Under the pieces are notes generated by a model. It searched no databases. It worked only from the letters and a program-made list of their open reading frames with translations, and had not been told where the DNA came from. Of a DNA stretch of 64,000 bases, positions 63,148-64,000 are shown piece by piece. The translations under genes were made by a program, and so were the position numbers. Each line of letters opens with the position of its first letter. Positions within the stretch are counted from its first letter, which is position 1. The DNA comes from Tsuneonella sp. CC-YZS046 (lineage in GTDB: Bacteria > Pseudomonadota > Alphaproteobacteria > Sphingomonadales > Sphingomonadaceae), in contig NZ_CP141590.1 in NCBI RefSeq assembly GCF_035581365.1, positions 930,001-994,000 on the forward strand, in the 5' to 3' direction.

Positions 63148-64000
63148 ATATGATCGAAAGGATGCCGATGACGCGCGTTGACTGGACCCGTGAAGAAATT
63201 GCGGAACTGTTCGACCTGTCCTTTACCGAGCTGGTCTTCCGGGCCGCGCAGGTTCACCGTGAGAATTTCAATCCGGATGAAGTCCAGCTTTCCACGCTGC
63301 TTTCGATCAAGACCGGCGGTTGCCCTGAAGATTGCGGCTATTGCTCTCAATCCGCGAAGGCCGACACGGATGTGAAGGCGACCAAGCTGATGGACGTGCA
63401 GGCGGTGCTGCAGGCCGCTGCCCAGGCGAAGGATCATGGCTCCACCCGCTTCTGCATGGGCGCGGCATGGCGCAATCCCAAGGATCGCGACATGCCGGCC
63501 ATCGTCCAGATCGTGAAGGGCGTTCGCGAAATGGGCATGGAAACCTGCATGACGCTGGGAATGCTGACCCCGAAGCAGGCGGACATGCTGGCCGAGGCCG
63601 GGCTGGATTATTACAATCACAATCTGGATACCTCGCCGGAACGCTATGCCGAGGTGATTACCACCCGCAGCTTCCAGGATCGCCTCGATACGCTCGACAA
63701 TGTCCGCAAGGCCGGGATCAATGTCTGCTCCGGCGGCATCGTGGGCATGGGCGAGACGCGCGAGGATCGCGTGGGCTTCATCCATGCGCTGGCTACCCTG
63801 CCGGAGCATCCGGACAGCGTGCCGATCAATGCGCTGGTGCCGGTGAAGGGCACACCGCTGGGCGACATGCTAGCCGATACGCCGCTGGCGAAGATCGACG
63901 ACATCGAGTTCGTCCGCACCGTGGCCGTGGCGCGGATCACCATGCCGAAGAGCATGGTCCGCCTCTCGGCGGGCCGCGAGAGCATGTCCGACGGCACCCA
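63144..64000 (+). CDS. bioB: biotin synthase, truncated by window end
   Basis: Radical-SAM enzyme inserting sulfur into dethiobiotin. The first 285 codons are in the window. The SAM-cluster motif is [27 protein letters not shown] and [11 protein letters not shown] are diagnostic BioB blocks. Several in-frame ATGs exist: 63144 (ATGA overlap with the mutase), 63150, 63162 and 63168. The last has an AAAGG site six bases upstream and may be the true start. Biotin is the cofactor of propionyl-CoA carboxylase encoded in the same locus. Confidence 0.95.
   Translation, partial: MNMIERMPMTRVDWTREEIAELFDLSFTELVFRAAQVHRENFNPDEVQLSTLLSIKTGGCPEDCGYCSQSAKADTDVKATKLMDVQAVLQAAAQAKDHGSTRFCMGAAWRNPKDRDMPAIVQIVKGVREMGMETCMTLGMLTPKQADMLAEAGLDYYNHNLDTSPERYAEVITTRSFQDRLDTLDNVRKAGINVCSGGIVGMGETREDRVGFIHALATLPEHPDSVPINALVPVKGTPLGDMLADTPLAKIDDIEFVRTVAVARITMPKSMVRLSAGRESMSDGT

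Overview
The window is high-GC alphaproteobacterial chromosome, most consistent with Sphingomonadales (Erythrobacteraceae, Novosphingobium or Sphingomonas type). Supporting signs are the C4-pathway 5-aminolevulinate synthase (hemA), the acpP-fabF-mltG and plsY-dprA-topA gene orders, the alphaproteobacterial carboxyspermidine/ornithine decarboxylase polyamine genes, the pccB/methylmalonyl-CoA mutase locus with a PccR-type regulator, and short dispersed palindromes typical of these genomes. Genus placement is inference. Almost all of the window is housekeeping or metabolic; there is no prophage, CRISPR array, rRNA or complete mobile element.

Layout. 1-5.5 kb: a minus-strand chain dapF-mtaB-ftsY-ispZ in which every junction overlaps, then a membrane GGDEF-EAL protein. 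5.6-11.4 kb: a 2-oxoglutarate oxygenase, an EVE protein, an LplT-like transporter, pgsA, and an overlapping rnd-oxyR pair. 11.4-19 kb: aspS, an SDR, an EAL-CBS-GGDEF protein, and the fatty-acid/cell-wall cluster acpP-fabF-mltG. 19-20.2 kb: an elongator tRNA-Met whose 3' end abuts a serine-recombinase remnant, then another SDR. 20.3-27.5 kb: an SMR-like protein and a three-gene, ATGA-coupled operon (transglutaminase-like protein; circularly permuted ATP-grasp fused to alpha-E; transglutaminase plus DUF2126). This is the predicted peptide-ligase/tagging system known from comparative genomics but of unknown product, and it is the most intriguing locus here. 27.6-33 kb: a tyrosine phosphatase, a hydrolase, trxB, a MAPEG protein and the betaine-lipid genes btaAB. 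33-37.2 kb: a polyamine locus (carboxyspermidine dehydrogenase, a DUF486 membrane protein, carboxyspermidine decarboxylase, then ornithine decarboxylase behind a structured leader). 37.2-42.2 kb: a PilZ protein behind a perfect CtrA-type box, an EmrE-like SMR pump, an SDR lacking its catalytic residues opposite an HxlR regulator, nhaA, and a 1.4-kb palindrome-rich accessory patch with two orphan genes. 42.2-52.7 kb: hemA with an FNR-type box, murI, plsY-dprA-topA, an MFS exporter and overlapping lepB-rnc-era. 52.8-64 kb: pgi, gor, then the propionyl-CoA locus: pccR, three TTTGCAA-type operators, pccB, a coiled-coil lipoprotein, a thiolase, methylmalonyl-CoA epimerase and mutase, and biotin synthase running off the end.

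How the genes work together. The last 7 kb encodes most of the route from propionyl-CoA to succinyl-CoA plus supply of the biotin that propionyl-CoA carboxylase needs; the carboxylase alpha subunit is not in the window. The polyamine genes together convert ornithine to putrescine and, with aspartate semialdehyde, to spermidine. Two c-di-GMP turnover proteins and a PilZ-fold protein suggest second-messenger control of surface or cell-cycle behaviour. All product names rest on motifs and neighbourhood read by eye; no database search was run.
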